Positions 8,648-17,351 of a stretch of DNA of 64,000 nucleotides are shown one piece after another. Origin of the DNA: Flavobacterium collinsii. Lineage in GTDB: Bacteria; Bacteroidota; Bacteroidia; Flavobacteriales; Flavobacteriaceae. The notes under the pieces were generated by a model. The model saw only the letters and a list, made by a program, of their open reading frames with translations. It ran no database searches and was not told where the DNA came from. The position numbers and the translations under genes are program-made. Position 1 is the stretch's first letter. Each line of letters starts with the position of its first letter. The DNA lies in assembly GCF_902804485.1 (NCBI RefSeq), contig NZ_CADCST010000062.1, positions 1 through 64,000 on the forward strand, read 5' to 3'.

Positions 8648-11600
8648 GCTAATTTTTTCTTTACTATCGTAATGCCTTTTTCTTCTGAGACAATTTCATA
8701 ACCGGAGGCCATTAATTTTGTTTTATAATGCAGGCAATATATTAAAATTATGGAAGAAAATTTTGAAATGATTTTTTCAGGATCATCGCTATAACTTTCG
8801 TCAGAAATCAAAAGAACATCATATTGATTTTCAAGTACAGCTTCTAATTGATCCGGATAAATTATTTTTCTTTTCTTTAAAAAATAGTTGGTCTTTGAAA
8901 CCGCCCGTTTTTCTTCGTCATGATTAAAGGAAGTTATTTTTCGTTGTGGTTCCTGCAAAGTTAGCAACACATCCAACTGCCCATAATCATTAGATAAATG
9001 CAATATTTTGGCATTCGCCGAAAGATACTTGTTTAAACTGTAGTAGGTTTCCAGATTCTTTTTTAAATCGCTTTTGACGTTTTTGATAATTTCAATTTCC
9101 TTGTAATCGTAACTGTGCAGAACCATTTTTTTGAAATATTCAGGGCCTTCTAACTGCTGACGAATTTTACGGTATTCTTCTTTGAAAAAAGCACTCATTT
9201 GTTTGGTTCTCTCGGCATAATTTTTTCCAAAAGAAAGATCATTAGGAGCAATTCTTTCTAAAATTGAAACCGTAAGTTGGCTGCTATGGATGACAAAATC
9301 ACCTTTTGGAATTGCTTCTGAAGCGCCATGAATAACTACAGGAATAATATCCAGATTAAATTCTTCTGCCAGATAAAATGCACCTTTGTGAAAACGCTTG
9401 ACCAGATTGCTTTCAGAACGTGTTCCTTCAGGAAAAATCATGAGCGAATAACCGTCGTTTATTTTTTGACGCAAATGTTCGACTCCGCCTTCGATTCCTT
9501 CCGAAACCGGATAAAAACCTGCTTTTCGAACGGTACCACCAAAAATAGGAGAGTTGTACACCCAGTCGTTTACCAAAAATATAATTTTAGGGCTAAGCAT
9601 TCCCATGGCCAGGATATCAATAAAAGAAGAATGGTTGGCAATGATAATGGCCGGTTTTTCAAAGGTTTCACTAAATTTATTAATGACTTTTTTACGAAGA
9701 AACGGATTGGAATACAATACCGATTTCATGAATTTTGAGATCACGTAACGGAATGCCTTCATTTTTGTTTTCTCTTTTATCGGAAGAATCGGCATAATGG
9801 TGATGCTAAAAAGCGACATCACAATTCCGCCCAGACCGTAGTAGAAAAAGGAAATTACACCGTGAACAAAAGTACGCAGGACAAATGGAGGGTTTCCTTT
9901 TTTGGAACGGTTTGAAATGAATATTTTAAAAAGAATCGGGTAGAAAATAAACGTAATAATAAGTGCCGCAAAAACTCCGATTAAAGATACAGATGAGATA
10001 GATCTCAAAGCAGGATGTTGTGCAAAAATCATGGCACCAATTCCTAAAATAGTGGTAATGACGGCAAGAATTATAGAAGTTCGGTAAATGGCAATTTCAT
10101 TTTTTCCCGTCGTATATTCTTTTTGAAGTGCACTGGTCATAAAAATACTGAAATCAACACCGTGACCAAAGATCAGTGTACAAACAATCATGCTGAAGAT
10201 ATTCATCTGAATGCCAAAAATGCCCATTATTCCGGCAGTAACAATTCCGGTTAAAGCAATCGGAATACAGCTTACGATAACCAATTCGAGTCTTCGGAAA
10301 AAGAAAAAAAGAATCAGAATTACCGCTACAAATGAATAATTTACCAGGGAGTTAAAATCGGTTTTTAAAGTACTGAAAAACGTTTCGTTCATTTGCTGGC
10401 GATCAATCGCAATCAGGTTTTTTTTAGCTGTGGCCAATTTTACAAAAGTGTCTCTTTGCTCCGGACTTACTTTTACCAGAGTAGAAATCGTGAAGAAACC
10501 GTTTTTTTCGGTTACAAACTCTTTTAGTTGTAGAGGTTGTATTTTCAGGTATTCTTGTGCCGAAATGGGTTTGAAGTCAAAGTTTAAATGATCAAAAAAG
10601 GCAGTATAGGTTGTGGGTTTAAATCCAAGTTTTAAACCTTCGGCAATTAGGCCGTTTTGTAGAAGCTGTTTTTTGTTGGCGTCCCAAAACGAATTCCACT
10701 GATTGATTTTTTGCTGTTGTTTCTGTCGGGAAAGCATGATACCTCCAACAGAACTAAAATTCAATATTTTGCCATTTTGTTTTTCTTTTGATAAATCGGT
10801 AAACAGGGCTGAGTTGTTTTGCAAAACCTCTTCGATACTATTTCCGTAGGAGGCCACATAAATGGTTTTTGAGGTAAGATTTGTACTTTCTTCCAGATCT
10901 TTTTCAGCAGCTTTTATTTCCTTTGGAATAAAATTCAATTGCGATAAATCGTTATTGAATCCTACATTTTTATACGTAAAACAACAAACAATGGTAATTA
11001 AAACACAAAAACCGATTAGAAATTTGTTGTTGTGAAAGGAAAAATGAGCGAGTTTATCGATCACATTTTTCTTGTGTTCAAAATTGTTTTCTTTTGGTTT
11101 GTAAAGATGAGGAACAATTAAAAGAGAGAAAAATGCAGAAGCCATTACAATAACGGCAGCGAAAATCCCTAAATCATTCAGCGCATCGGATTTCACAAAA
11201 AGCAGACATAAGAAAGCAACGGCCGTGGTTGAACTGCTCATAATTACCGGCATGGTAATGTCTTTGTACAGTGTTTTTACATCGCTGTTGTGTTTGTAAT
11301 GTGTAAGGATATGAATCGAATAATCAATGGTGATTCCCAACAAAATAGAACCAATTCCGAGTGAAATGGCCGAAATATGTTCTTTCACAAAATACAAAAA
11401 GGCTACGGCAAACAAGGCTCCAAAAAGTGTGGGAAGAAAAATAATTAAAGGAATAAGTACTTTTCGATAGAATAAGATCAAAATCAACATCAAGGTAAAC
11501 ATTGCGATCGAAGTGGTCAGAATGATATCGCTTTTGATTTGATCAGCATTTGCCACGGCAATAAGCGCCGAGCCAAAATAACGGATTGAAGTTTTGGTTT

Positions 11601-12330
11601 TAAATTTTTGATTCAGGTTATCCTGAATGGATTTTAGTTTTTCGGCAAAAATGGTATTCTGTTCGGTTTCACTCGAAGGAAGATTTGAGGTGATAAAAAG
11701 AAGGAGTTTCTTTTTGTCTTTGGTCATGACAAAACCATTGTCAAGTGTAAAATCGTCGCCAATATTTAATTGTTGTAATTTTTTTAAAGCGATAAACGAA
11801 ATACCCAGGGGATCTTGTAGAATAAAATCTTTTGTAATAAATCCGGACGGAGAGATAATTGACTTATAATTGCCCTGAACTGTCGCCGCAATACTGTCTT
11901 TTTGAAGTTTATTTTGGAGGACTTCATAATCTTTTTTTTCCAGAAAAAGAGGCAGATTGTTGTAGACAAAATCAATGGTCTCCTGAATATTTTCTTCATC
12001 AATTTTCCCCTGAATACCGGTTACATAAGGTTTGCAGGATTGGGCAACACTGTCTGAAAAAGCAGTTGCCATTTCTTTTAAATCTTCTTCGGTTCCGTTT
12101 TTATCGAGTTTGAAAATAACGGTAATTTTATCGGCAAAATTAAGCTGCTTGAGCACTTTTGCCGTGGCATCGGCTTTATCGTTGGTCGGAATCAGTTTGG
12201 TGATGTCCTCTTCAAATTTAATTTGAGAGGCAAAAAAACCAAAAGCGAAGAGCATCAAAATGGCCAAAGCAACCGATAAAGTTTTTCGTCGGTTTACAAA
12301 TAAATGAATGGCGTAAAAATAGTGATGCAT
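8644..12330 (-). CDS. MMPL/RND exporter fused to PlsC-type acyltransferase and a C-terminal domain
   Basis: A 1228-residue, three-part protein. Residues 1-about 860 form an RND/MMPL exporter with two repeats of one plus several membrane helices separated by large periplasmic loops. Residues 875-1060 are a lysophosphatidate-type acyltransferase with NHSSFID (899-905, the HX4D site) and FPEGTRS (966-972). Residues about 1085-1228 resemble a SAM-methyltransferase-like Rossmann fold but the usual glycine-rich loop is not evident (SNDYGQLD at that place). Aryl-polyene loci encode separate MMPL and acyltransferase proteins, so the fusion suggests that acylation and export of pigment are coupled. 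Substrate is inferred. Confidence 0.85.
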   Translation of the reverse strand: MHHYFYAIHLFVNRRKTLSVALAILMLFAFGFFASQIKFEEDITKLIPTNDKADATAKVLKQLNFADKITVIFKLDKNGTEEDLKEMATAFSDSVAQSCKPYVTGIQGKIDEENIQETIDFVYNNLPLFLEKKDYEVLQNKLQKDSIAATVQGNYKSIISPSGFITKDFILQDPLGISFIALKKLQQLNIGDDFTLDNGFVMTKDKKKLLLFITSNLPSSETEQNTIFAEKLKSIQDNLNQKFKTKTSIRYFGSALIAVANADQIKSDIILTTSIAMFTLMLILILFYRKVLIPLIIFLPTLFGALFAVAFLYFVKEHISAISLGIGSILLGITIDYSIHILTHYKHNSDVKTLYKDITMPVIMSSSTTAVAFLCLLFVKSDALNDLGIFAAVIVMASAFFSLLIVPHLYKPKENNFEHKKNVIDKLAHFSFHNNKFLIGFCVLITIVCCFTYKNVGFNNDLSQLNFIPKEIKAAEKDLEESTNLTSKTIYVASYGNSIEEVLQNNSALFTDLSKEKQNGKILNFSSVGGIMLSRQKQQQKINQWNSFWDANKKQLLQNGLIAEGLKLGFKPTTYTAFFDHLNFDFKPISAQEYLKIQPLQLKEFVTEKNGFFTISTLVKVSPEQRDTFVKLATAKKNLIAIDRQQMNETFFSTLKTDFNSLVNYSFVAVILILFFFFRRLELVIVSCIPIALTGIVTAGIMGIFGIQMNIFSMIVCTLIFGHGVDFSIFMTSALQKEYTTGKNEIAIYRTSIILAVITTILGIGAMIFAQHPALRSISSVSLIGVFAALIITFIFYPILFKIFISNRSKKGNPPFVLRTFVHGVISFFYYGLGGIVMSLFSITIMPILPIKEKTKMKAFRYVISKFMKSVLYSNPFLRKKVINKFSETFEKPAIIIANHSSFIDILAMGMLSPKIIFLVNDWVYNSPIFGGTVRKAGFYPVSEGIEGGVEHLRQKINDGYSLMIFPEGTRSESNLVKRFHKGAFYLAEEFNLDIIPVVIHGASEAIPKGDFVIHSSQLTVSILERIAPNDLSFGKNYAERTKQMSAFFKEEYRKIRQQLEGPEYFKKMVLHSYDYKEIEIIKNVKSDLKKNLETYYSLNKYLSANAKILHLSNDYGQLDVLLTLQEPQRKITSFNHDEEKRAVSKTNYFLKKRKIIYPDQLEAVLENQYDVLLISDESYSDDPEKIISKFSSIILIYCLHYKTKLMASGYEIVSEEKGITIVKKKLA

Positions 12331-12368
12331 AAGTATTTAATATTATTTTTGGGCTATAGCTTTTTTTC

Positions 12369-12603
12369 GCCACAGATTAAAAGGATTATAAATGCTGTTA
12401 CCAGTTTGCCACGAATTTCACAAATTTTCGCGAATTAATTTGTACAAACTTGTGAAATTGCTTTACTAGTTCACTTTCGTTCAAGTAGTGGTAACTTGAC
12501 ATAGATTGAAAATCAATTTAATCCTTTTAATCTGTGGCATTTTTTCGTTACGTTTCCGCAATTTATTAAAAATTAATTCGTGAAAATTTGTGAAATTCGT
12601 GGC
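12369..12603. repeat. Two interleaved long inverted repeats in a 312-bp gap
   Basis: Pair A: 12369-12387 (GCCACAGATTAAAAGGATT) with its exact complement at 12520-12538. Pair B: 12408-12441 with its almost exact complement at 12570-12603 (starting GCCACGAATTTC). The order A, B, A', B' means both hairpins cannot form at once without a pseudoknot. No gene lies here; it separates the MMPL gene from the glycosyltransferase gene. Confidence 0.75.
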
Positions 12604-12642
12604 AAAAAAACAATGAAAACCTTTTCAATTTGTGGCAAAACG

Positions 12643-13830
12643 TTACGTAATCTTTGTTTTGTTTTTAGTGCTAAAAGCGGTTAAAAGTAAATAACTTATA
12701 AAACCAATTGAGAGCGCTAAAACGGATGCTAAAATAAGACTTCCCACGATATATTGTGTAGCATTTTTTTGAATATCATCAAGTGTAACCGAACCATTTG
12801 CAGTTTGCATAACATCGTTTGAAACAAAGTAACTTCCCATTTTTAAAGATCCGTAAATAACAAAAGGAATGAAAGGCGGAAAACTCACATTTGAAGCTAA
12901 AAAAGCAATCACTTTGTTAAGCTTAAATAAGGTAGCAAAAGTTAAAAGTAGGATGGTTTGGAACCCCCAAAAAGGAGAAATTCCGATAAAAATGCCCAAA
13001 GTAATTGCTGCCGATTTTTTGAAATTGGAATCACTACTTTCTAAAATATCTTCCAAAAAGAATTTTTTAAAACCTTTTTTTTTTGCTTTTCTAAAAAAGT
13101 CTCTGGGTTTGATGTACAGCAATGCCCAAATGACCAAAACGGTATTTAAGATGCTGATTCGTGTAAAGTCTTTAAACGGACGAAAGTGTGAAACACGTTC
13201 AGCGGGATCGTACAAAATCTGAATCGGAATGTTTTTAACGACAACACCTTTCCAGGCAGAGCGAACGATTACTTCAATTTCGAACTCAAATTTATTGGTA
13301 TAAAATTGTTTCGGAATGAGTCGCAAAGGATAGAGTCTGTAACCTGATTGGGTATCTCCAAGTTTAATTCCGGTTTCAAATTTAAACCAGAAATTAGAAA
13401 ATTTATTTCCAAAACTACTTTTCTTAGGCACGTTTTCCTGTGTCATATTGCGGCTTCCTATCAATAACGAATTGGGTTCGTTTTGAATCTCAGCAATAAA
13501 ATTAGGAATATCTGAAGCAAAATGCTGCCCGTCTGAATCAATTGTAATGGCATACTCAAAATTCAACTCGATTGCTTTTCGGAAACCATTTCTTAAAGCC
13601 CTTCCTTTTCCCAGATTTTTAGGATGATGAATCTGAGTGAATTGCGAATAGTGTTTCAGGATTTCAGAAGTTTCATCCGTCGAGCCATCATTAACAATAA
13701 TGATATTTGAAGTGAAATCTAAAATAGAATCCAGCACTCTTCTCAGCGTTTTATGATTATTGTACGTTGGAACAATAACACAAAAGTGAGTCGAACTTAA
13801 CAATTCCTGCTGTGATAAAGTAGGTTTCAT
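12643..13830 (-). CDS. Family 2 glycosyltransferase with C-terminal DUF2062 membrane domain
   Basis: A 395-residue protein. Residues 15-240 are a GT-A family 2 glycosyltransferase of the dolichyl-phosphate mannose synthase kind: VIVPTYNN, VNDGSTD (47-52) and the metal-binding DSDGQH (98-103). Residues about 265-395 carry a DUF2062 module with membrane helices (ISPFWGFQTILLL, PFIPFVIYGSLKMG). Glycosyltransferase/DUF2062 proteins occur in aryl-polyene and flexirubin loci, where they may decorate a lipid anchor. Acceptor is unknown. Lies upstream of the MMPL gene, separated by a repeat-filled gap, and 19 nt downstream of the small exported protein. Confidence 0.85.
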   Translation of the reverse strand: MKPTLSQQELLSSTHFCVIVPTYNNHKTLRRVLDSILDFTSNIIIVNDGSTDETSEILKHYSQFTQIHHPKNLGKGRALRNGFRKAIELNFEYAITIDSDGQHFASDIPNFIAEIQNEPNSLLIGSRNMTQENVPKKSSFGNKFSNFWFKFETGIKLGDTQSGYRLYPLRLIPKQFYTNKFEFEIEVIVRSAWKGVVVKNIPIQILYDPAERVSHFRPFKDFTRISILNTVLVIWALLYIKPRDFFRKAKKKGFKKFFLEDILESSDSNFKKSAAITLGIFIGISPFWGFQTILLLTFATLFKLNKVIAFLASNVSFPPFIPFVIYGSLKMGSYFVSNDVMQTANGSVTLDDIQKNATQYIVGSLILASVLALSIGFISYLLLTAFSTKNKTKIT

Positions 13831-13849
13831 GGGGATTTTTTTCCTTAGT

Positions 13850-14335
13850 TTACTTTACAAATTGTCTCTCTTTTTCGGAGAAACTCTTTGATTGTAAAAT
13901 AAAGTCTTTTAGGTATTCTTTTAAAGTGGCATTTTGCTCAGCGTAGTGGTCCGTGAGGTATTTTTTGTCTTCTTTAATGTTTTTTTTATAACCGGTAATT
14001 CCGGGAACGTTCTCCTGAATACTCAGTCGAATCATTCGGATTTCAATATTATTCGGATCGTTTTTTATAGTGGCTTCCAATAATTTGGCACCTTCTTTAA
14101 AACGGGCCATTTTATTTTTTAACCGATCTTCATATTTTGAATCCAACAAAATAGATGCGGCTTTGTAGGCTACCAGAATTTTATCATCGTTGTTAGAAAC
14201 AGCGGCAAGTTTTTGTGAAAATTCTTTAGCATTCGATTCTGACTTTGTGACGTCAGAATACATTTTTCTAATGCTGGTCAAATCCGGAGTACCGACAAAA
14301 TTAACCCATAAAAGCAAGGACAGTAATAGTTTCAT
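13850..14335 (-). CDS. Small exported helical protein of the pigment locus
   Basis: A 161-residue protein with an N-terminal hydrophobic signal (MKLLLSLLLWVNFVG) and a mostly helical body; a stretch around LLEATIKNDPNNIEIRMIRLSIQENVPGI has TPR-like character. No catalytic motif is recognisable. It starts 2 nt after the stop of the dehydratase gene, so it is certainly in the same operon. A periplasmic accessory role in pigment assembly is the only inference that context allows. Confidence 0.7.
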   Translation of the reverse strand: MKLLLSLLLWVNFVGTPDLTSIRKMYSDVTKSESNAKEFSQKLAAVSNNDDKILVAYKAASILLDSKYEDRLKNKMARFKEGAKLLEATIKNDPNNIEIRMIRLSIQENVPGITGYKKNIKEDKKYLTDHYAEQNATLKEYLKDFILQSKSFSEKERQFVK

Positions 14336-14337
14336 AG

Positions 14338-14709
14338 TTATATCTTTTTGTACACATTGCTCAGTTTCAGGGCAACAGTGTCGTTAAAATAAGTGGTGTT
14401 TTTCACCTTAACCAAATTTTCTTCTGTTGTAACGATATCCAGTTCTAAACGCAATTCAGGATTTATTTCGGGATTGATTAATGCCATAAATTTTACATTT
14501 GAAAGCGTCTGGATCATCAAAGTACTTTTGATAATTGACTCTGTAAGCTCTTTAATAATCTGGATCATGCAAACTCCCGGCATAATTGGATTCCCCGGAA
14601 AATGACCTTTGAAAACTTCATGTTTTTCATTGACCAAAATCGCAATTGTATATTTAGAATCTCCTGTTTTTTCTTCGGAAAGAACTGTGTAAAAATCTTT
14701 TAAAACCAT
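14338..14709 (-). CDS. FabZ/ApeI-like hotdog dehydratase with altered catalytic residue
   Basis: A 123-residue single-hotdog protein of the 3-hydroxyacyl-ACP dehydratase type. The core motif GHFPGNPIMPGVCMIQ keeps the catalytic His, but the acidic residue 14 positions later (Glu in FabZ, Asp in FabA) is Gln; the codon reads CAG on the minus strand. In aryl-polyene pathways a FabZ-like dehydratase removes water after each ketoreduction, often with a partner hotdog protein. This one is probably a polyene dehydratase subunit that needs a partner, or has altered chemistry. Sits between an exported protein gene and two beta-barrel genes. Confidence 0.8.
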   Translation of the reverse strand: MVLKDFYTVLSEEKTGDSKYTIAILVNEKHEVFKGHFPGNPIMPGVCMIQIIKELTESIIKSTLMIQTLSNVKFMALINPEINPELRLELDIVTTEENLVKVKNTTYFNDTVALKLSNVYKKI

Positions 14710-14715
14710 ATTTTT

Positions 14716-15330
14716 TTATTTGCCAAAAGGATAAGAAACACCTATTTGAAAACTAACATTTGTATTATAATCTCTAAACCAATAATCATTATTGTTACCG
14801 TTGCTGCCGTAATAATCACTATCAAGAACATCCACAATTCCTTTTTTGAAACGGGCCTCAAAAGTCAATCCGGAAGGTAATCTATAACCAATACCCATTA
14901 TAAAAGCCAGATCAATATCTGATTTTTCATAAAGTAAATTGTCTCGTAATCTAAAATCTAAAGTTGGACCAGCTTGAAACTGAAAGCCATTTTTTAAAGT
15001 AAATTTATTGACTACAGCAATGGAAAGATAATCAATTTCTAAATCTTTCAAACTCACAACATCGTTACCGTTATTATAACTGATAAAAGTTTTAACGTTA
15101 CTCGCACCTTGCTGACTATACGTGATTTCGGGTTGTAAAGTGTAAATTTTAGTTAATTTAATTTCACCAAAACCACCAATATAAAAATCAGTTTTATAAT
15201 CGGAACGGGTATTGGAGAATGTAGAAAAAGAAGCTCCGGCTCTTAAACCCGGTTTGAATGTTACTTGTGCCTGTAAACTTGTTAGGGTAAACAAGGCCAA
15301 TACGATAATTACTAAATTTCTTTTGTTCAT
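14716..15330 (-). CDS. Outer-membrane beta-barrel protein (PorT-like), copy 2
   Basis: A 204-residue outer-membrane protein: signal peptide MNKRNLVIIVLALFTLTSLQAQ, then alternating amphipathic strands with the family landmarks LRAGASFS, GGFGEIKLTKIYTLQPEITYSQQGAS and a terminal NVSFQIGVSYPFGK strand. Small porin-family barrels of eight or so strands fit this length. It follows a clear paralogue by 8 nt. Both lie inside the pigment operon, suggesting an outer-membrane role in receiving or stabilising flexirubin; that link is contextual only. Confidence 0.85.
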   Translation of the reverse strand: MNKRNLVIIVLALFTLTSLQAQVTFKPGLRAGASFSTFSNTRSDYKTDFYIGGFGEIKLTKIYTLQPEITYSQQGASNVKTFISYNNGNDVVSLKDLEIDYLSIAVVNKFTLKNGFQFQAGPTLDFRLRDNLLYEKSDIDLAFIMGIGYRLPSGLTFEARFKKGIVDVLDSDYYGSNGNNNDYWFRDYNTNVSFQIGVSYPFGK

Positions 15331-15338
15331 GATTTAAT

Positions 15339-15968
15339 CTATTTTACTTTGAAAGTGTAACTAATACCTATCTGGAAAACCTGATTTAAAGTAATGTCAT
15401 CATAATAACGTCTGTTTTCATTATTATAATCATATCTGTCATATCCATAAATATCAACTAATCCTTGTTTTAAGCGTGCTTCGAAAGTTAATCCGTTTGG
15501 CAGGGTATATCCAACTCCGCCAACAATAGCAAAGTCAACATCAACAGGGTTCTCACCAAATTTGTCAAAATTATCATTGGTTTTAAAATCTATAGATGGG
15601 CCGGCTAATACGTGGAAACCTTTTCCTTTAAAATGAAATTTAGCTACAGCTCCAAGTGTAAGATAGTTGATTTCGACTTTCTGACTTCTGCGACGGGAAG
15701 TATTGTTGTCAAAATCTAAATAAGACAGACGAATATCAGCACCCTGTCTCGAATAATTTAATTCCGGTTGCAACGTAAAATATTTATTGAATTTTATAGC
15801 CATTAATGCACCAACATAAAAATCAGATTTTGAATTGCTATTTTCCGGCATATTACTTAAATCTGATATGTTTAAACCTCCGCGAAATCCCGGACTAACC
15901 TTTACTTGGGCATTTGACGTTATAATTCCAATAAATAAAACAAAGGCAATTACGGTTATTTTTCTCAT
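15339..15968 (-). CDS. Outer-membrane beta-barrel protein (PorT-like), copy 1
   Basis: A 209-residue paralogue of the next protein in the operon, with the same architecture: signal peptide ending SNAQ, FRGGLNISDLS, YVGALMAIKFNKYFTLQPELNYSRQGAD, AGPSIDF and the terminal QVFQIGISYTFKVK strand. The C-terminal hydrophobic strand is typical of BAM substrates. The pair looks like a local duplication that has diverged considerably. Function unknown; position after the LolA and lipoprotein genes suggests pigment placement in the outer membrane. Confidence 0.85.
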   Translation of the reverse strand: MRKITVIAFVLFIGIITSNAQVKVSPGFRGGLNISDLSNMPENSNSKSDFYVGALMAIKFNKYFTLQPELNYSRQGADIRLSYLDFDNNTSRRRSQKVEINYLTLGAVAKFHFKGKGFHVLAGPSIDFKTNDNFDKFGENPVDVDFAIVGGVGYTLPNGLTFEARLKQGLVDIYGYDRYDYNNENRRYYDDITLNQVFQIGISYTFKVK

Positions 15969-16005
15969 TTTGGTCTTGATTTAAGTTTAGGTTTAGTTTA
16001 AATTT

Positions 16006-16641
16006 TTATTCTGATTTAAAGTAATTTAATTCAATTTTCAACTTAATATTCTGATGATTAATCAAAATCTTCTCGGCAAAAATATCGTTTTCTGAACTAA
16101 ATGTCAGTGTAAATTTTTCTTTTGTTTTAGAAGACTGAACGACCTTTTCTAATTTGTGATCTTTTTTGGAGATAAAAAGATAGTTGTCACGCTTTCCATC
16201 CGGCGATTTATAAATGTCGGCGGATTCGTTTTCAAATTGTTGCTGAATCAGATAATCCTTTTTTAGTAACAAACGGAAATCTTCTTTTAGCGTATTAATC
16301 AGGATTTTTCGGTCCAGTTCGGATACAATTGAATTGACTTTAAAGTCCGTCTCAGAAATTTCAAAGTCTAGTAATTTGTTGCCAAATTCGGTAGTAAAAA
16401 CAATACGATGTGTAGTGTCATTGATCTTTTTGGCGATGAAGATTCCCGACATTTCATGACCGTAAACTGTAATGTTGGTTTTATACACATAATCGGTTTT
16501 TGAATCTGCGAAATAAGGAACCAGGTAAGACGTTTGATCTAGTTTTTTAGGAGTATAGTTTTTTGTGACGGAGCTACAAGAAACTAAAACAATCGCAAGG
16601 AAGCAATTAATTATTAAAAACGGAATCGTCGATTTTTGCAT
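16006..16641 (-). CDS. Lipoprotein of the pigment locus
   Basis: A 211-residue lipoprotein: hydrophobic signal then lipobox VLVSC (Cys22). The body is beta-rich with no recognised catalytic motif; SFRLLLKKDY-like basic stretches alternate with strands. The start overlaps the LolA-like gene by 35 nt, so the two are probably translated together. LolA-lipoprotein pairs occur in aryl-polyene loci, where they probably ferry the lipidic pigment through the periplasm. Function inferred from this pairing. Confidence 0.75.
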   Translation of the reverse strand: MQKSTIPFLIINCFLAIVLVSCSSVTKNYTPKKLDQTSYLVPYFADSKTDYVYKTNITVYGHEMSGIFIAKKINDTTHRIVFTTEFGNKLLDFEISETDFKVNSIVSELDRKILINTLKEDFRLLLKKDYLIQQQFENESADIYKSPDGKRDNYLFISKKDHKLEKVVQSSKTKEKFTLTFSSENDIFAEKILINHQNIKLKIELNYFKSE

Positions 16642-17233
16642 TGATCACTTTATTTTTAAGTACAATTCGGGTATAATCTTCAGAGGATTCTAATAATTTA
16701 ACCTGAACCACAGTTGCTTCTTCTTTGTCGAAAGTCAATTCAATTTGTTTGATGTATTTTTTTAAGGTGGCATCTTTAGGAACAAACTTCGCTATATTCT
16801 GTCCTTTTGATTTGAAATAGGAAATCGCAAATTCCTTATCGTCAAACATATTGCCGCTTACACTTCCGACAATTAATTTGTTGATTCTGCCAAAGATTTT
16901 GCTGTTGCCAATATCAACGGCACTTTTCTTCCCTTCGTCGTTAATCAGGATTTTTCCGTTTTTAAAAACAATGCTGTAATTGTATGGTTTTTTGTATTGC
17001 CATTGCAGCAATGAAGGCTCTTTAAAAATCATCTTTCCCGAAGTTTCAATATCTTTCGATAAAAAGTCCAAGTGTTTGTATTGAACAAAATCGGTACTCA
17101 GGGTTTTGATTTTTTTGGAAACTACATTTACATCCTGCTTGAAAGCGGTAACTTCAGTATCAGACATCTTTTGTTCCTGAGCGAACAAATTGCCTGAGAT
17201 AAATAAAATTAAGATTGCTATTTTAGTTTTCAT
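16607..17233 (-). CDS. LolA-like outer-membrane lipoprotein carrier protein
   Basis: A 208-residue periplasmic carrier. Signal peptide MKTKIAILILFISGNLFAQ, then the LolA half-barrel pattern: a helix, FVQYKHLDFL, SGKMIFKEPSLLQWQYKKPY, a GKILINDEG turn and paired strands to the C-terminus. LolA family members bind lipid acyl chains in a hydrophobic cup; pigment-locus versions are thought to carry the product rather than general lipoproteins, since a housekeeping lolA is expected elsewhere. Partner lipoprotein overlaps its 3' end. Confidence 0.85.
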   Translation of the reverse strand: MKTKIAILILFISGNLFAQEQKMSDTEVTAFKQDVNVVSKKIKTLSTDFVQYKHLDFLSKDIETSGKMIFKEPSLLQWQYKKPYNYSIVFKNGKILINDEGKKSAVDIGNSKIFGRINKLIVGSVSGNMFDDKEFAISYFKSKGQNIAKFVPKDATLKKYIKQIELTFDKEEATVVQVKLLESSEDYTRIVLKNKVINAKIDDSVFNN

Positions 17234-17261
17234 ATTTATTACGAATTGCGCTTTATTATTT

Positions 17262-17345
17262 TGCCACAGATTAAAGGATTTTCACAGATTAAATTGTTAA
17301 AATCCGTTTTTTATCCGCGTTTTCGCGTAAGCGAATCTGTTTCAT
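17262..17345. repeat. Imperfect intergenic repeat (CACAGATTAAA / GCGAATCTGT words)
   Basis: The 118-bp gap between the deacetylase and LolA genes contains CACAGATTAAAGGATT, CACAGATTAAA and GTTTTCGCGTAAGCGAATCTGT. The same words recur near 12369, 57590 and 61120, so this is a dispersed repeat family. Confidence 0.5.
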
Positions 17346-17351
17346 CCTCGT

